Notes under the pieces: generated by a model
The model's database searches: none
Told to the model about the DNA's origin: nothing
The model's input: only the letters and a program-made list of their open reading frames with translations
Shown: in pieces, positions 1 through 11,955 of the stretch
Position numbering within the stretch: position 1 is the stretch's first letter
Layout: each line of letters begins with the position of its first letter
Translations under genes and position numbers: made by a program
Assembly: GCA_037974665.1 (NCBI GenBank)
Contig: CM075768.1
Coordinates: forward strand, 64,941,816 to 65,005,815
DNA length: 64,000 nt
Direction of reading: 5' to 3'
DNA from: Ehretia macrophylla
Taxonomy: Eukaryota > Streptophyta > Magnoliopsida > Boraginales > Ehretiaceae

Positions 1-2271
1 TCGGGCAGCCATGTAACACATATAAAACAGGCCATATAACACATTAAGAAGCTCACGGGATCAAGTGATAAGTTTATGCAACAGGCGAGGATATCAAAGG
101 GGTTTGGGTGCAAGAAAAGCTTATTTGTCAACATGCAATGGCCTACTCACATTTGGAACTATAAAACATTTTACGGGCAGCCCACGCAACGTACATTTTC
201 CACACAATAACCCCCGGTTAACACTTAACAAGAATACCTAGTCATTAGGGTTCACTTTTCATGCAAAATCGTGCGATCAAAACCCTAAATCAACTCAATC
301 ATCATTCCAAAGTCATGCATCGTCTCATTCAACATCCTCAACATTCAATACAGTCCACACAATATTCCAATACTACCATTCCAAGCAATTAGTACCACAA
401 AAGAGGTTCAACAAGTTTTCCCAAGCACATAGTCAATTGAAATCCTAACTGCAATAAGCTGTTTTCTCACAATCAACTGGGCAGGCAAATGAACTCCAAA
501 TTCAGTGAATAATATATCAAATTAAAGCTTAAGAAGTTAACTAAAATCAGAAACAAACCTTGCATTAATTGGAGTTCTGGATCGTTAGTTATAGCCAAAA
601 TGGTGGAACTGATCAAAACTGTCCAGATTTGCCTATCTTTCGATATTGCATGATTTTGAGGTCCTTAGGTTCATTTTTAGCCTAAGCCTATTTCTGGAAA
701 AAAATGTCCAGAACTCAAAAATCTAGCAGCAAAAAAAATTTTCACCCATTTTGGATGTCGTTTGCTATGTAAAAATCATCTCGTTCCACAAGGGCAGTAA
801 TTCTGCCAATCTGCTTCCTTTTTCTCAAAACTTTCCAGATTTAGCTATATTACGTGATTTTGCCATTTTGAGGGCCTTAGAGCCAAAATTTGACTTTGCT
901 TATTTGTGCGAAAAATGTTCAAAATTGGCCAAACTAGTCACCTAGGGATTTTCACGCAATTTCAACATCATTTGCTTAACTAAAAATTGCCTCGAACAGA
1001 CGGGTCAGAAGCAGTCTCAAATTTCGGCTTTGTCTAGTGTCATTTTCAAGCCAAGTTATTGCCATGCATGGTTGTTTAAACTCATGAACGACCACATAGC
1101 TCAAGCACAGAAGCAAAAACACACATTCAAAGTCATACATGTGAAGTTTTAAAGAGTTTTCCAAAAGTTTTGAACCCTCACCTTATCAAAACAACCAGGT
1201 AGATGCAGAATGTTCTTGAAAATGCACCAACGAAGCTTCTTTCTTCCTTTCCTTTGCTTTGGAAGATGCTTGTGTGTTATGGGGAGAAAATTTTCAGACT
1301 TGGGAGCCTATGAAAATACTAAGGTCGAGAGAGAGAGGAGATGGAAGCTTGAGAGAAGGTTTGCAAGCAAAGATAAAGTTAAAGATGCTTTGATGATGTT
1401 TTTAATTGCATGTGTCGGCCAAGAGCTCTACAATTTCTGAAAATTCCTTAGTCATTGTGCATTATTGAAATGTGAAGATGCTTGGAGTGTTTTGGCCGAG
1501 GAAGTGGAGCATGGTAGGTATGTTTTGATTCATTTTTTTATTCATTTTGTCATAGGCTTGTCTAGGAATATTTTAAACTATGCAAGTTTGTTAATTTGCA
1601 TCACATGGTCGGCCAAAGCAATGTTACAATCTGAATTTTGTTTGTTTTGAGCATTATTATATTCTATGTGCTTGGGATATACAAAGGCTGGTCGGTTATG
1701 GTGAGAAATTGAGGGGAATTGTGCAATTTTTAATGCATTTTGGTGTCATAGTTTGTCTAGCATGCAATTTAATTGTGTTGTTCAAATTTTTTTTTTTTTC
1801 TCTTTCTCAAAACATGGTATGGTTGGCTATGACATGTGCAAAATTCTGAATTCTTGTCATCTTTTGGGTGTTTAATTGATGTGTGTTGAAAATGCAAAAA
1901 GAACAAGGAATAAAGAATGTTTTGCTTTTTTTTTATGCAATTTTGTCTTCTAGTGAAAGGAATTTGGATTATTATATTGTTAGTGGATTTTGTAGGATTG
2001 TTTAATAGCCTAGTGTTTCGTGTAAGATGCTTTCTTGATTAGCGTGAAGACACGCTTTCCTAGGTTTAGGGCACGCACTTCGAGGTAGGACACGAACTAC
2101 GAGACGAACGCACGTTTTTCAAGTAAACGCACGTAACCCTATATGAATGCACGAAATTCAATGCAAGGCACACAAACTAAATATAATTCTCAAACCTGGG
2201 TCATGGCACGCAAATCTAGTTTAGGGCACGCAAAACGAGGTATCGCACGCAATTCGGGGTCGGGCCTCACA
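1..2271 (-). repeat. 3' LTR of the left retrotransposon, partial
   Basis: Position 1 corresponds to about 8359 in the other LTR, and the two run colinearly to their shared tip ...GGGCCTCACA (TGTGAGGCCC on the element strand). About 1.3 kb of this LTR lies left of the window. By eye it differs from the 5' LTR at roughly 40 sites, mostly single substitutions plus length changes in A/T runs near 1790 and 1930. Small open frames inside it (for example 751-945 and 1465-1650) recur in the other LTR and look like chance frames in AT-rich DNA. Confidence 0.93.
2045..2262 (-). repeat. ~20-bp CGTGC repeats at the 3' LTR tip
   Basis: The outermost ~220 bp of the LTR hold about ten degenerate repeats of 19-21 bp, each centred on GCACG read on the plus strand (CGTGC on the element strand). 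The same block occurs in the 5' LTR and, longer, in the right-hand LTR. It lies at the U3 end, where LTR enhancers usually are. Confidence 0.8.
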
Positions 2272-4653
2272 TCCTCCCCTCCTTAAAAGAATTTCGTCCC
2301 GAAATTCAATATTACCTTGAAATAATGCTGGAGATTGCTGTTCCATCTGGTCTCGCCTTTCCCACGTTGCGTCTTCAACTCCGTGATGATCCCAAAGCAC
2401 TTTCACCATCGGTATAGTTCTGTTGCGCAACTCCCGATCCTGCTGGTCTAGGATCCGAATGGGCTTCTCCTCGTAAGACAAGTTTTCCCGAAGCTGCAAC
2501 GGCTCTGGCTCCAAGATATGCGACGGGTCAGGATGATACTTCTGCAGCATCGACACATGAAAGACGTCATGAATATTGGAGAGGTTCTGGGGTAGTGCTA
2601 GGCGATACGCCAACTTGCCAACCTTCTCAACTATCTCAAACGGTCCTACAAATCTCGGGCTCAACTTTCCACCATTGCCATGTTTAATCAGTCCCCTCCG
2701 GGGTGATATCTTCAAGAACACCCTGTTGCCAACCTCAAACTCGAGACTCCGTCTCCGTTGGTCTGCATACCTCTTCTGCCTGCCCTGGGCGGTAAGCCTC
2801 CGTTTCCGGTTGAGGTGGATGTTATCAACAGTTTTCATCAGTTCAGGTAAAAGGGTCGGGTCAAAAGTCCTCGCCTCACCTACTTCATCCCAGTAAATTG
2901 GGGATCGACACTTACGTCCATACAACGCCTCAAATGGGGGCATCCCGAGAGTGGCCTGATAACTATTATTGTAGGTGAACTCCACTAGAGATAGATATTT
3001 CTCCCAACCATTTCCGAAGTCTAGCACACATGCCTTTAGCATATCCTCCAAAATCTGAATAGTTCTCTCCGATTGACCGTCCGTCTGAGGGTGATAAGCC
3101 GTGCTAAAACTCAATTTCGTCCCCAAAGCTTCCTGCAATCTCTTCCAAAATCGAGAAGTAAAACGAGGATCCCTATCTGATACAATACTCACAGGCATCC
3201 CGTGCAGTCTTACAGCCTCCGCCACATACATATCTCCCAATTCCTCAGGACTATCCTCCTTATTCATCGGTAAAAAGTGTGCCGACTTAGTCAATCTATC
3301 CACTATAACCCAAACGGCGTTATGACCCTTTCGTGATCTAGGCAGGTCCATAACAAAATCCATAGTGATATGTTCCCATTTCCATTGGGGGATCTCCAAC
3401 GGTTGAAGTAAACCTGCGGGTCGTTGATGTTCTGCTTTAATTCTCTGGCAAGTCAAACACCGTGCTACAAACTCCGCAATTTCTCTTTTCATGTTATTCC
3501 ACCAATAGTGTTGCTTCAAATCCCGATACATCTTTGTTCCGCCAGGGTGAATAGTATATCTAGAATTATGCGCTTCCTCAAGAATCTTCTTTTTCAGCTC
3601 TGGCTCATTAGGAACACAAATCCGATTCCTAAACCTCCAAACACCATCATCATGAGACTTGAAATCTGCATTGCTTTCCTTAATCTTTTGAAATTGCTGG
3701 TCTTTCTGTTGAGCCTCTCGTAACTCAGACAACAAGGTCGACTGGACTTGGGTAGCGGCAAAAAGTAACCCCTTCTGAGTCAATTGTGGTTTCCATAGAA
3801 ACGCTTCCTCTAACAACTCCTGCACCTTGACTTCCAGTTTCGCCATGCTTGCTTTTCTGCTTAAGGCATCTGCAACTACGTTCGCCTTACCGGGCACATA
3901 ATTAATTGAGCAGTTATAATCATCCAAAAGCTCCATCCACCGCCTTTGCCTCATATTCAACTCCTTTTGAGAAAACAAGTATTTCAAGCTCTTATGATCG
4001 GTAAATACCTCAAACTTGTTACCCCACATATAATGCCTCCATTTCTTGAGTGCAAACACAATAGCTGCTAACTCCAAATCATGCGTCGGGTAATTCATCT
4101 CATACGGTTTTGGTTTCCTAGAGGCATAAGCAATCACTCTTCCATTTTGCATCAACACACATCCCAATCCATCTTTCGAAGCATCGCTATAGATTACAAA
4201 ACCTTGACTCCCTTCAGGCAATGCAAGAACTGGTGCGGTGGTCAATCTTTTCTTCAACTCTTGGAAGCTGTTCTCACACTTATCATCCCACACGAACTTG
4301 GTTTTCTTTTGAGTGAGCTTTGTAAGCGGTCTTGCAATCTTAGAGAAATCCTTCACGAACCTCCGATAATAGCCGGCTAGACCAAGAAAACTACGAACTT
4401 CCGTGACATTTTCCGGCTTCTTCCAAGACATCACTGCATCGATCTTTGCTGGATCTACCGCTATTCCCTCTTGGGATATGATATGCCCCAAAAATGCAAT
4501 CTGCTGCAACCAAAATTCACATTTACTAAACTTTGCATACAATTGGTGCTCTCGAAATTTCTGCAGTACCAACCGCAGATGTTGCTCATGCTCCGCCTCC
4601 GATTTCGAGTATACCAAAATATCATCAATGAAGATCACTACAAATTGGTCCAA
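2221..4653 (-). CDS. pol: pol, downstream part: RT C-terminus, RNase H, integrase, chromodomain
   Basis: 810 codons, open from just before the RT catalytic motif. Visible in order: FIDD catalytic Asp-Asp at residues 10-11; RNase H with acidic residues at about D157, E194, D219 and D262; integrase zinc finger H362-H369-C399-C402; integrase DDE triad D432, D493, E529 (35 residues between the last two); and a chromodomain-like tail at about 725-780 ([16 protein letters not shown]). These give the RNase H and integration functions of a chromovirus. The Met at residue 1 is not a real start: it lies inside RT, and the frame continues the gag-pol frame across a 1-bp loss near 4655. The frame runs through the polypurine tract and ends 51 bp inside the 3' LTR. 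No other disruption is seen. Confidence 0.92.
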   Translation of the reverse strand: MDQFVVIFIDDILVYSKSEAEHEQHLRLVLQKFREHQLYAKFSKCEFWLQQIAFLGHIISQEGIAVDPAKIDAVMSWKKPENVTEVRSFLGLAGYYRRFVKDFSKIARPLTKLTQKKTKFVWDDKCENSFQELKKRLTTAPVLALPEGSQGFVIYSDASKDGLGCVLMQNGRVIAYASRKPKPYEMNYPTHDLELAAIVFALKKWRHYMWGNKFEVFTDHKSLKYLFSQKELNMRQRRWMELLDDYNCSINYVPGKANVVADALSRKASMAKLEVKVQELLEEAFLWKPQLTQKGLLFAATQVQSTLLSELREAQQKDQQFQKIKESNADFKSHDDGVWRFRNRICVPNEPELKKKILEEAHNSRYTIHPGGTKMYRDLKQHYWWNNMKREIAEFVARCLTCQRIKAEHQRPAGLLQPLEIPQWKWEHITMDFVMDLPRSRKGHNAVWVIVDRLTKSAHFLPMNKEDSPEELGDMYVAEAVRLHGMPVSIVSDRDPRFTSRFWKRLQEALGTKLSFSTAYHPQTDGQSERTIQILEDMLKACVLDFGNGWEKYLSLVEFTYNNSYQATLGMPPFEALYGRKCRSPIYWDEVGEARTFDPTLLPELMKTVDNIHLNRKRRLTAQGRQKRYADQRRRSLEFEVGNRVFLKISPRRGLIKHGNGGKLSPRFVGPFEIVEKVGKLAYRLALPQNLSNIHDVFHVSMLQKYHPDPSHILEPEPLQLRENLSYEEKPIRILDQQDRELRNRTIPMVKVLWDHHGVEDATWERRDQMEQQSPALFQGNIEFRDEILLRRGGCEARPRIACDTSFCVP
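2272..2284 (-). other. Polypurine tract for plus-strand priming
   Basis: On the element strand the 13 bases AAGGAGGGGAGGA directly abut the LTR start TGTGAGGCCC. This is the expected place and composition of an LTR-retrotransposon polypurine tract. It lies within the pol frame, where it helps encode the RRGG near the C-terminus. Confidence 0.9.
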
Positions 4654-6824
4654 GTGGGTTGAAACACCCTATGCATCAAATCCATAAAGGCTGCAGGGGC
4701 ATTAGTTAGTCCAAAAGGCATCACCACATATTCATAGTGCCCATATCTCGTCCTGAAAGCTGTTTTAGGCACATCTTCCTTCTTGATCCGCAACTGATAA
4801 TATCCTTGCCTCAAGTCGAGTTTCGAATACACTTTGGCTCCTTGCAGTTGATCAAATAACTCGTCAATCAGGGGAAGTGGGTATTTATTCTTGACAGTCA
4901 CTTGGTTCAATCCTCGGTAGTCAATGCATAGCCTCAACGTTCCATCTTTCTTCTTAACAAATAGAACTGGCGCACCCCACGGTGAAGAACTCGGTTGCAC
5001 AAACCCTTTCTTCAACAATCCTTGTAATTGGTCCTTTAATTCTTGTAACTCGGCCGGTGCCATACGATAGGGAGCTTTTGATATCGGTTGGGCGCCAGGT
5101 AGCAACTCTATAACAAACTCGATCTCCCAATTTAGGGGTAAACCGGGTAATTCTTCAGGGAATACATCTGCATAGTCTTTGATCACAGGCATCTCCTCCA
5201 ACTTAGCTTTATCCGACGGCTTGTTGATAAGGTAAGCCAAGTATCCGCTGCATCCTTTCTTCAAGGACTTCACTGCCTTTGTAGATGAAATGATAGAACT
5301 CCCGGTGAAATCTCTTCGGCCCAAAACCTCTAGTATCGGTTGATCAGGTACCCGGAACGTTATAATCTTCGCCCGACAATCCAATTGAACATGATGTTTT
5401 GCCAGCCAGTCCATCCCTAAAATGACCTCGTAATCTCGAAAAGGTAATACAATAAGATTGGCCGAGAATTCCCTATCCTTAATTTGGATTCTACATGTTT
5501 TACAAGCTGAACTAGTTACAAGTTTAGAACCCATTGGAGTACCAACTTCCACTTCATATGGCAAACATACAACTTTCAATTTCACACGTTCCACACATAA
5601 GGGAGTAATAAATGAATGAGTAGCACCCGGATCAATTAACACCTTAACAGGTTGATTCAGTATTAAGAATGTACCTTCAACAACAGCGGTCTCATCTGGA
5701 CTTTCTTCGCACTCGATAGCATAAGCTCGAGCCTGGACTCTAGGAACTGGAGTCTTGCCTCTACCAGCTGGTTTAACCTGATTTTGTCCCCCTTGCCATT
5801 TAGGGCAATCCTTAACCCGGTGCTGATCGCTGCCACAACCTATACATCGTCCCAATTTCCTCCAACACTGGGCCTCAGTGTGACCCTTCCTGCTACAGTG
5901 AGAACAAGTAACAGTCTGAGAAGCAGGTGAACTACCTGTGGATCCTCGGGTGGAAGAGGCTGATGGCGCTTTAGTCGGGCCACGGTTATTCCCTGGTCTG
6001 TTCTGGCTCTGGCCCTGACTGCGACTCTGACTCTGAAACTTCCTCTGCTGACCTGGAGGCTGGTAAGGTTTCTTGCTCGGCTGCCTCGAACCGGCTCCAT
6101 CTAGTTTCATCTTCTCAACTCGAGAGGCAGCAGCAAAGAGAGTAGAGTAAGTATCGAAGTCATGAGAAGCTAACTGGTCCTGAATCTCTGGCCTCAAACC
6201 AATAGTAAATTTCCACATCTTTGCCTCTGGAGTAGAAACCATATACTGAGCATAACGGGACAGTCGGTCAAAACGAGCCTCGTACTGGGCCACCGTCATA
6301 TTACCCTGGGTCAAGTGCATGAACTCCTCGATCTGCCTCTGCCTAGAAACTGCAGGTACATATTTTTCCTTAAATGCCTTAACAAAATTACCCCACAAGC
6401 GAGGTGTCTGATCAGTCTCCCATAGTGCCTCTACAGTATGCCACCAATGCTCGGCATCCCCGTGCAACAGAAATACAGCAAACTCCAATTTATCTTCATC
6501 TGTATAATCAAGTGGTCTAAAAATCTTCTCGATGTCGGACAGCCAAGCCTCTACTTTCTCATCATCAGCTTCCCCGTAGAATTTAGACGGGCGAAAGTCA
6601 AGGAATTCCCTCATTCTGCTATGTCTCCCATGGTTACCCTCATTCCTGTTGTTGATGTTGTTGTTGGCTTCACGAGCATCCTGACGCTCCATCACACGTG
6701 ATACACGATCCATGGCAGTTGCCATCATATTAAACATAGCTATACCAGGATTAGTCTGATAAGCATCCCCGGTCTCTAGAGGTTCACCGCTCCTATTAGT
6801 AGTACGGGTACTAGGGCCAGCCAT
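4638..6824 (-). CDS. gag-pol: gag-protease-RT N-terminal part of the polyprotein
   Basis: 728 codons starting MAGPSTRT. Visible in order: retrotransposon Gag domain about residues 75-215; Gln/Ser/Pro-rich linker 245-300; two CCHC zinc knuckles (C307-C310-H315-C320 and C327-C330-H335-C340) for RNA binding; aspartic protease with the motif [10 protein letters not shown] at 396-405; and RT from about 590 with LCIDYRGLN, the first catalytic Asp in LDLRQGYYQ (D670) and MPFGLTNAP at 702-710. The protease has Pro where D-S/T-G is standard; I recall this variant in other plant gypsy elements, so it need not be a defect. The frame ends early at a stop 8 codons after a 1-bp loss near 4655, just short of the RT Asp-Asp, and overlaps the next frame by 16 bp. 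The upstream leader is 212 bp. Confidence 0.93.
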   Translation of the reverse strand: MAGPSTRTTNRSGEPLETGDAYQTNPGIAMFNMMATAMDRVSRVMERQDAREANNNINNRNEGNHGRHSRMREFLDFRPSKFYGEADDEKVEAWLSDIEKIFRPLDYTDEDKLEFAVFLLHGDAEHWWHTVEALWETDQTPRLWGNFVKAFKEKYVPAVSRQRQIEEFMHLTQGNMTVAQYEARFDRLSRYAQYMVSTPEAKMWKFTIGLRPEIQDQLASHDFDTYSTLFAAASRVEKMKLDGAGSRQPSKKPYQPPGQQRKFQSQSRSQGQSQNRPGNNRGPTKAPSASSTRGSTGSSPASQTVTCSHCSRKGHTEAQCWRKLGRCIGCGSDQHRVKDCPKWQGGQNQVKPAGRGKTPVPRVQARAYAIECEESPDETAVVEGTFLILNQPVKVLIDPGATHSFITPLCVERVKLKVVCLPYEVEVGTPMGSKLVTSSACKTCRIQIKDREFSANLIVLPFRDYEVILGMDWLAKHHVQLDCRAKIITFRVPDQPILEVLGRRDFTGSSIISSTKAVKSLKKGCSGYLAYLINKPSDKAKLEEMPVIKDYADVFPEELPGLPLNWEIEFVIELLPGAQPISKAPYRMAPAELQELKDQLQGLLKKGFVQPSSSPWGAPVLFVKKKDGTLRLCIDYRGLNQVTVKNKYPLPLIDELFDQLQGAKVYSKLDLRQGYYQLRIKKEDVPKTAFRTRYGHYEYVVMPFGLTNAPAAFMDLMHRVFQPTWTNL

Positions 6825-7036
6825 CTATAGGCACAATTTATTGAAATATGATAATTAAGAATCTAATGCATAAGATATGCAACATATTATAGATACAATT
6901 CTAAAAACATTTAAGGCATATAAGTCAATTAAGCACATAGAGCTTAGAAGGCACATTTAACACATAAACAAGACATCCTAATTATCTTAGGGCTCACCTC
7001 ATGGTCTGAGAGTTAAACTCGGCTTAAGCAATCTAA
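6825..7036 (-). other. Untranslated leader between primer site and gag
   Basis: 212 bp of AT-rich sequence between the primer-binding site and the gag start. This is where packaging signals usually lie, but I recognise no specific motif. Confidence 0.6.
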
Positions 7037-7048
7037 GCTCTGATACCA
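7037..7048 (-). other. Primer-binding site for initiator-Met tRNA
   Basis: The element strand reads TGGTATCAGAGC, the exact complement of the 3' end of plant initiator methionine tRNA. It is separated from the LTR end (...GGGGCGTGACA) by 11 bp. It fixes the orientation of the element and the inner boundary of the 5' LTR. Confidence 0.95.
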
Positions 7049-7059
7049 TTCTTCTAAGG

Positions 7060-10000
7060 TGTCACGCCCCAACCCGGCCTATAAAGGTTAGACTAGGGTG
7101 TGATCTAAACATTCAAGTCCTTTCACATTCTTAATCATTTTAGCAGGTTTAACACTTAACGTTTAGTCTAGACTTCAAAATGTTTCCAGAAATCCGGCAG
7201 CATAATGGTTGTAATTGGGCTATTCGTTTTGACGTAAATTCTCTACCACCCCCAAAACTTTCAATTCAAGTTCATTCCCGACTAGAATTTACTACTTAAT
7301 CATCAATTGAATTGCCTATTGGTTATTTCGACGTCCCGTTTGATTTATAACCTAGCATAATACTATGTCTCGTTTGTCCATTTATTCTCATTTCAAAATA
7401 TGCCTGTTTATCATAGCTTATTAGCGAGTACCTGTTGAGATTGGATAAGTTCATTTACCTATTCCTTAACCAAGCATCATAACCTGCGATAGATACTAGC
7501 GGTAGTAAAAGCAAAACGATCAAAGTAGTGTCATGTCTAGTAGCGGTCTACCTAAAATAAGTACAAATCAAAATTAGACCCCAAATTACAACGGGGGTCT
7601 TATACATTAGCAACAGCAAGCAACATAAGATAAATGGTCTTCAAGCAGCACAAAATACACAAGTAATCACGTTCATGCAAAACAACAATAACAGGCAATC
7701 ACTCCAGGGGTTCATCATTAGGTACATTATCCTCATGTTCCTGTACCTGTTCTTCTTCACCTGAAATGATAAAAGAGGGTGAGTCCTTATGAACTCAGCG
7801 AGGGGGAAACGAGAAATAAATTTTGAAACTCATTTTCCGGTTCACTTTATGAAAACCCCTTTTTAAAACATGTCACATATTACAAATAATATGGTAAGCA
7901 GTTATAAGAAACAAATCGAGAAACGGATACAATTACCAATCATTTCAAGGATACGGTGAGCATTTGCTCTCAATTCCAATTTCGAATTATTTGGTGCGGC
8001 CGACTTCAATAATCCACTTATCACTCCCAAATGGGTGTACTCCTGATGTACCCCGAAACCTACGACCCAACTCTCCGAGGGTGAAATGCCAAGCGAGAGA
8101 GGGAATTGGACCATGGTAGTCACGGTAACACCGGCAAGCCCGATGCCGCCCGGCGTGCGTGAAACACTACCACGCCACACGAAAGGTTGCAACCTCGTAT
8201 GCAATGCACATTTATAACATTTATCATATCACATTAGGAGGACAACAAAGTAGGGTGACTCCGAGCAGTTATAAGATCGCATGTTGACAAGAAGTCAAAC
8301 GAAGCACGATAAGGCAAGTAATTTCACATGAAGGCAAATAGAGTCATATGAACATTAATCGGGCAGCCATGTAACACATCTAAAACATCCCATATAACAC
8401 ATTAAGAAGCTCACGGGATCAAGTGATAAGTTTATGCAACAGGCGAGGACATCAAAGGGGTTTGGGTGCAAGAAAAGCTTATTTGTCAACATGCAATGGC
8501 CTACTCACATTTGGAACTATAAAACATTTTACGGGCAGCCCACGCAACGTACATTTTCCACACAATAACCCCCGGTTAACAGTTAACAAGAATACCTAGT
8601 CATTAGGGTTCACTTTTCATGCAAAATCGTGCGATCAAAACCCTAAATCAACTCAATCATCATTCCAAAGTCATGCATCGTCTCATTCAACATCCTCAAC
8701 ATTCAATACAGTCCACACAATATTCCAATACTACCATTCCAAGCAATTAGTACCACAAAAGAGGTTCAACAAGTTTTCCCAAGCACATAGTCAATTGAAA
8801 TCCTAACTGCAATAAGCTGTTTTCTCACAATCAACTGGGAAGGCAAATGAACTCCAAATTCAGTGAATAATATATCAAATTAAAGCTTAAGAAGTTAACT
8901 AAAATCAGAAACAAACCTTGCATTAATTGGAGTTCTGGATCGTTAGTTATAGCCAAAATGGTGGAACTGCTCAAAACTGTCCAGATTTGCCTATCTTTCG
9001 ATATTGCATGATTTTGAGGTCCTTAGGTTCATTTTTAGCCTAAGCCTATTTCTGGAAAAAAATGTCCAGAACTCAAAAATCTAGCAGCAAAAAAAATTTT
9101 CACCCATTTTGGATGTCGTTTGCTATGTAAAAATCATCTCGTTCCACAAGGGCAGTAAATCTGCCAAACTGCTTCCTTTTTCTCAAAACTTTCCAGATTT
9201 AGCTATATTACGTGATTTTGCCATTTTGAGGGCCTTAGAGCCAAAATTTGACTTTGCTTATTTGTGCGAAAAGTGTTCAAAATTGGCCAAACTAGTCACC
9301 TAGGGATTTTCACGCAATTTCGACATCATTTGCTTAACCAAAAATTGCCTCGAACAGACGGGTCAGAAGCAGTCTCAAATTTCGGCTTTGTCTAGTGTCA
9401 TTTTCAAGCCAAGTTATTGCCATGCATGGTTGTTTAAACTCATGAACGACCACATAGCTCAAGCACAGAAGCAAATACACACATTCATAGTCATGCATGT
9501 GAAGTTTTAAAGAGTTTTCCAAAAGTTTTGAACCCTCACCTTATCAAAACAACCAGGTAGATGCAGAATTTTCTTGAAAATGCACCAATGAAGCTTCTTT
9601 CTTGCTTTCCTTTGCTTTGGAAGATGCTTGTGTGTTATGGGGAGAAAATTTTCAGACTTGGAAGCCTATGAAAATACTAAGGTCGAGAGAGAGAGGAGAT
9701 GGAAGCTTGAGAGAAGGTTTGCAAGCAAAGATAAAGTTAAAGATGCTTTGATGATGTTTTTAATTGCATGTGTCGGCCAAGAGCTCTACAATTTCTGAAA
9801 ATTCCTTAGTCATTGTGCATTATTGAAATGTGAAGATGCTTGGAGTGTTTTGGCCGAGAAAGTGGAGCATGGTAGGTATGTTTTGATTGATTTTTTTATT
9901 CATTTTGTCATAGGCTTGTCTAGGAATATTTTAAACTATGCAAGCTTGTTAATTTGCATCACATGGTCGGCCAAAGCAATGTTACAATCTGAATTTTGTT

Positions 10001-10630
10001 TGTTTTGAGCATTATTATATTGTATATGCTTGGGATGTACAAAGGCTGGTCGGTTATGGTGAGAAATTGAGGGGAATTGAGCAATTTTTAATGCATTTTG
10101 GTGTCATAGTTTGTCTAGCATGCAATTTAATTGTGTTGTTCAAAAATTTTTTTTTTTCTCTTTCTCAAAACATGGTATGGTTGGCTATGACATGTGCAAA
10201 ATTCTGAATTCTTGTCATCTTTTGGGTGTTTAATTGATGTGTGTTGAAAATGCAAAAAGAACAAGGAATAAAGAATGTTTTGTTTTTTTTTTAATGCATT
10301 TTTGTCTTCTAGTGAAAGGAATTTGGATTATTATATTGTTAGTGGATTTTGTAGGATTGTTTAATGGCCTAGTGCTTCGTGTAAGATGCTTTCTTGATTA
10401 GCGTAAAGACACGCTTTCCTAGGTTTAGGGCACGCACTTCGAGGTAGGACACGAACTACGAGACGAACGCACGTTTTTCAAGTAAACGCACGTAACCCTA
10501 TATGAATGCACGAAATTCAATGCAAGGCACACAAACTAAATATAATTCTCAAACCTGGGTCATGGCACGCAAATCTAGTTTAGGGCACGCAAAACGAGGT
10601 ATCGCACGCAATTCGGGGTCGGGCCTCACA
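7060..10630 (-). repeat. 5' LTR of the left retrotransposon, complete
   Basis: 3571 bp, starting TGTGAGGCCC at 10630 and ending GCGTGACA at 7060 on the element strand, with TG...CA termini. The part from about 8359 matches the 3' LTR. The inner part (7060-8358) has no second copy in the window. Candidate signals, from motif only, are TATAAA at 8216-8211 and AATAAA at 7386-7381 on the minus strand, in the right order for a U3-R-U5 layout. Small open frames inside it (such as 7902-8204 minus, 9109-9303 plus and 9823-10008 plus) show no recognisable domain. Confidence 0.93.
10400..10622 (-). repeat. ~20-bp CGTGC repeats at the 5' LTR tip
   Basis: About ten CGTGC-centred repeats spaced 19-20 bp apart, with one position of the series lost around 10547. 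The spacing is regular enough to indicate tandem origin, although the individual copies are diverged. Confidence 0.8.
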
Positions 10631-10718
10631 ACCCATCCTAGTACTAGTCTAGCCCAAGCACGCTTAACTTTAGAGTTTTGATGGGATCCGGTGCATTAGT
10701 GCTGGTATGATCGCACCC
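10631..10718 (-). pseudogene. 5S rRNA copy 1, 3' end replaced by retrotransposon
   Basis: Keeps rRNA positions 1-88 and then runs into the LTR, so the second half of the C box and the terminator are gone. Other changes at 72, 68, 48, 47 and 41. The missing 3' part should lie beyond the far end of the element, outside the window. Confidence 0.95.
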
Positions 10719-11277
10719 ATCATGTTGAGGGCACGATTCCTTTATGTGTTAACGGTTGACAGTCCCAGCCTAGAGAGATGGCCCATTCAAAAAGCGCAAT
10801 GGGCTTAACGACAACCCATCTGCTTCAACAACCCTGCATCCTCGCAAGACGAGATATTGACGCGTTGTAGGGCCCTCTAATGTCCCGCGAGTAAGGTTTT
10901 CATCCTTTTAACAACTCATGACGTACGATACGGGACGGAATAATAGAGCAAAATTAGAAAAGTGGCCCAAAACTGAAGAAAACGTTCAATTTTGGGCTCC
11001 AAAAAGGGTACAGCAAGCAATCTAGCTTCTCCCCTCGTAGAGCTCTCGAAGAGCTTTCCAATGGTATGCTGTATGCCGCGTAACTCCTTCCAGATAAAAA
11101 GTTATGGCCACCGGAGCGCTGGAGCCCTGGTCACAACCCCTACGCCCCCGGTTTGCGGGCCCAACCTCCCCGTGAATCAAAGTTGTCTTGCCCAAGGTGT
11201 TGTGGGATTCGATAATAGAAATTTGGTGGATAAAGTATCTTGGCAACCCTAACCGGAGGAAAAAAATTTGAAAAGGG

Positions 11278-11395
11278 GGGTGCAGCACGAGGATTGCCCA
11301 GGTGGCCACCCATCCTAGTACTAGTCTAGCCCAAGCACGCTTAACTTCGGAGTTTTGATGGGATCCGGTGCATTAGTGCAGGTATGATCACACCC
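11278..11395 (-). rRNA. 5S rRNA copy 2, edge subfamily
   Basis: Changes at 111, 102, 100, 93, 90, 72, 68, 41, 16 and 6. The IE (68, 72) and C box (90, 93) are hit. Shares most of these with copies 3 and 4, so the edge genes form a distinct and possibly silent subfamily. Confidence 0.88.
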
Positions 11396-11955
11396 ATCAT
11401 GTTGAGGGCACAATTCCTTTATGTGTTAACAGTTCATAGTCCCAGCCTAGAGAGATGGCCCATTCAGAAGGCGCAATGGGCTTAACAACAACCCATCCAC
11501 TTCAACAACCCAACATCCTCGCAAGATGAAATATCGACGCGTTGTAGGGCCCTATAATGTCCCGTGAGTAAGGTTGTCGTCCTTTTAACAGCTCACGACG
11601 TACGATCCGGGACAAAAAAGCAGAGCTAAAAAACAAAAGTGGCCCAAAACTGATGAAAACGTTCAATTTTTGGCTCGAAAAAAGGGCATAGCAAGCAAGC
11701 TAGCTGCCCCCGTCGTAGAGCTCTCAGAGAGATTCCCAACAGTATGCTGTGCACCGCATAACTCCTTACGGAACAAAAGTTATGGGCACCGGAGCGACGG
11801 AGACCTGCTCACAAGCACTACGCCCCCGATTTGCAGGCCCGGCCACCACGTGAAGCGAAGTTGTCTTGCCCAAGGTGCCGTGGGATTCGATAAAAGAAAT
11901 GTGGTGGATAAAGTATCTTGGCAACCAAAATCGGAGGAAACAAAATTGAAAAGGG

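Larger units (their letters stand above)
1..10630 (-). mobile_element. Ty3/gypsy chromovirus LTR retrotransposon, Tekay/Del-like, left end outside window
   Basis: The sequence shows, in element order on the minus strand: 5' LTR (7060-10630), primer-binding site (7037-7048), untranslated leader (6825-7036), gag-protease-RT frame (6824-4638), RT-RNase H-integrase-chromodomain frame (4653-2221), polypurine tract (2284-2272) and 3' LTR (2271 to beyond position 1). Integrase after RT and RNase H is the Ty3/gypsy order. A C-terminal chromodomain with very long LTRs and a single gag-pol reading frame is typical of the Tekay/Del chromoviruses. The element sits inside a 5S rRNA gene. The target-site duplication is predicted to be ACCCA (seen at 10631-10635); its other copy lies left of the window. 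A frameshift in RT makes this copy non-autonomous unless helped in trans. Confidence 0.95.

Noticed and set aside
751-1650. Small ORFs repeated at ~8.36 kb spacing (751-945/9109-9303, 1465-1650/9823-10008)
   Set aside because: They lie at matching places in the two LTRs and have no domain. The duplication is simply the LTR pair.
2576-4687. Plus-strand ORFs of 63-106 codons opposite pol
   Set aside because: Antisense shadows of the strongly coding minus-strand pol frame.
7902-8204. 100-codon minus-strand ORF inside the 5' LTR
   Set aside because: No recognisable domain. It sits in the LTR downstream of the putative TATA, so it is more likely untranslated R/U5 sequence.
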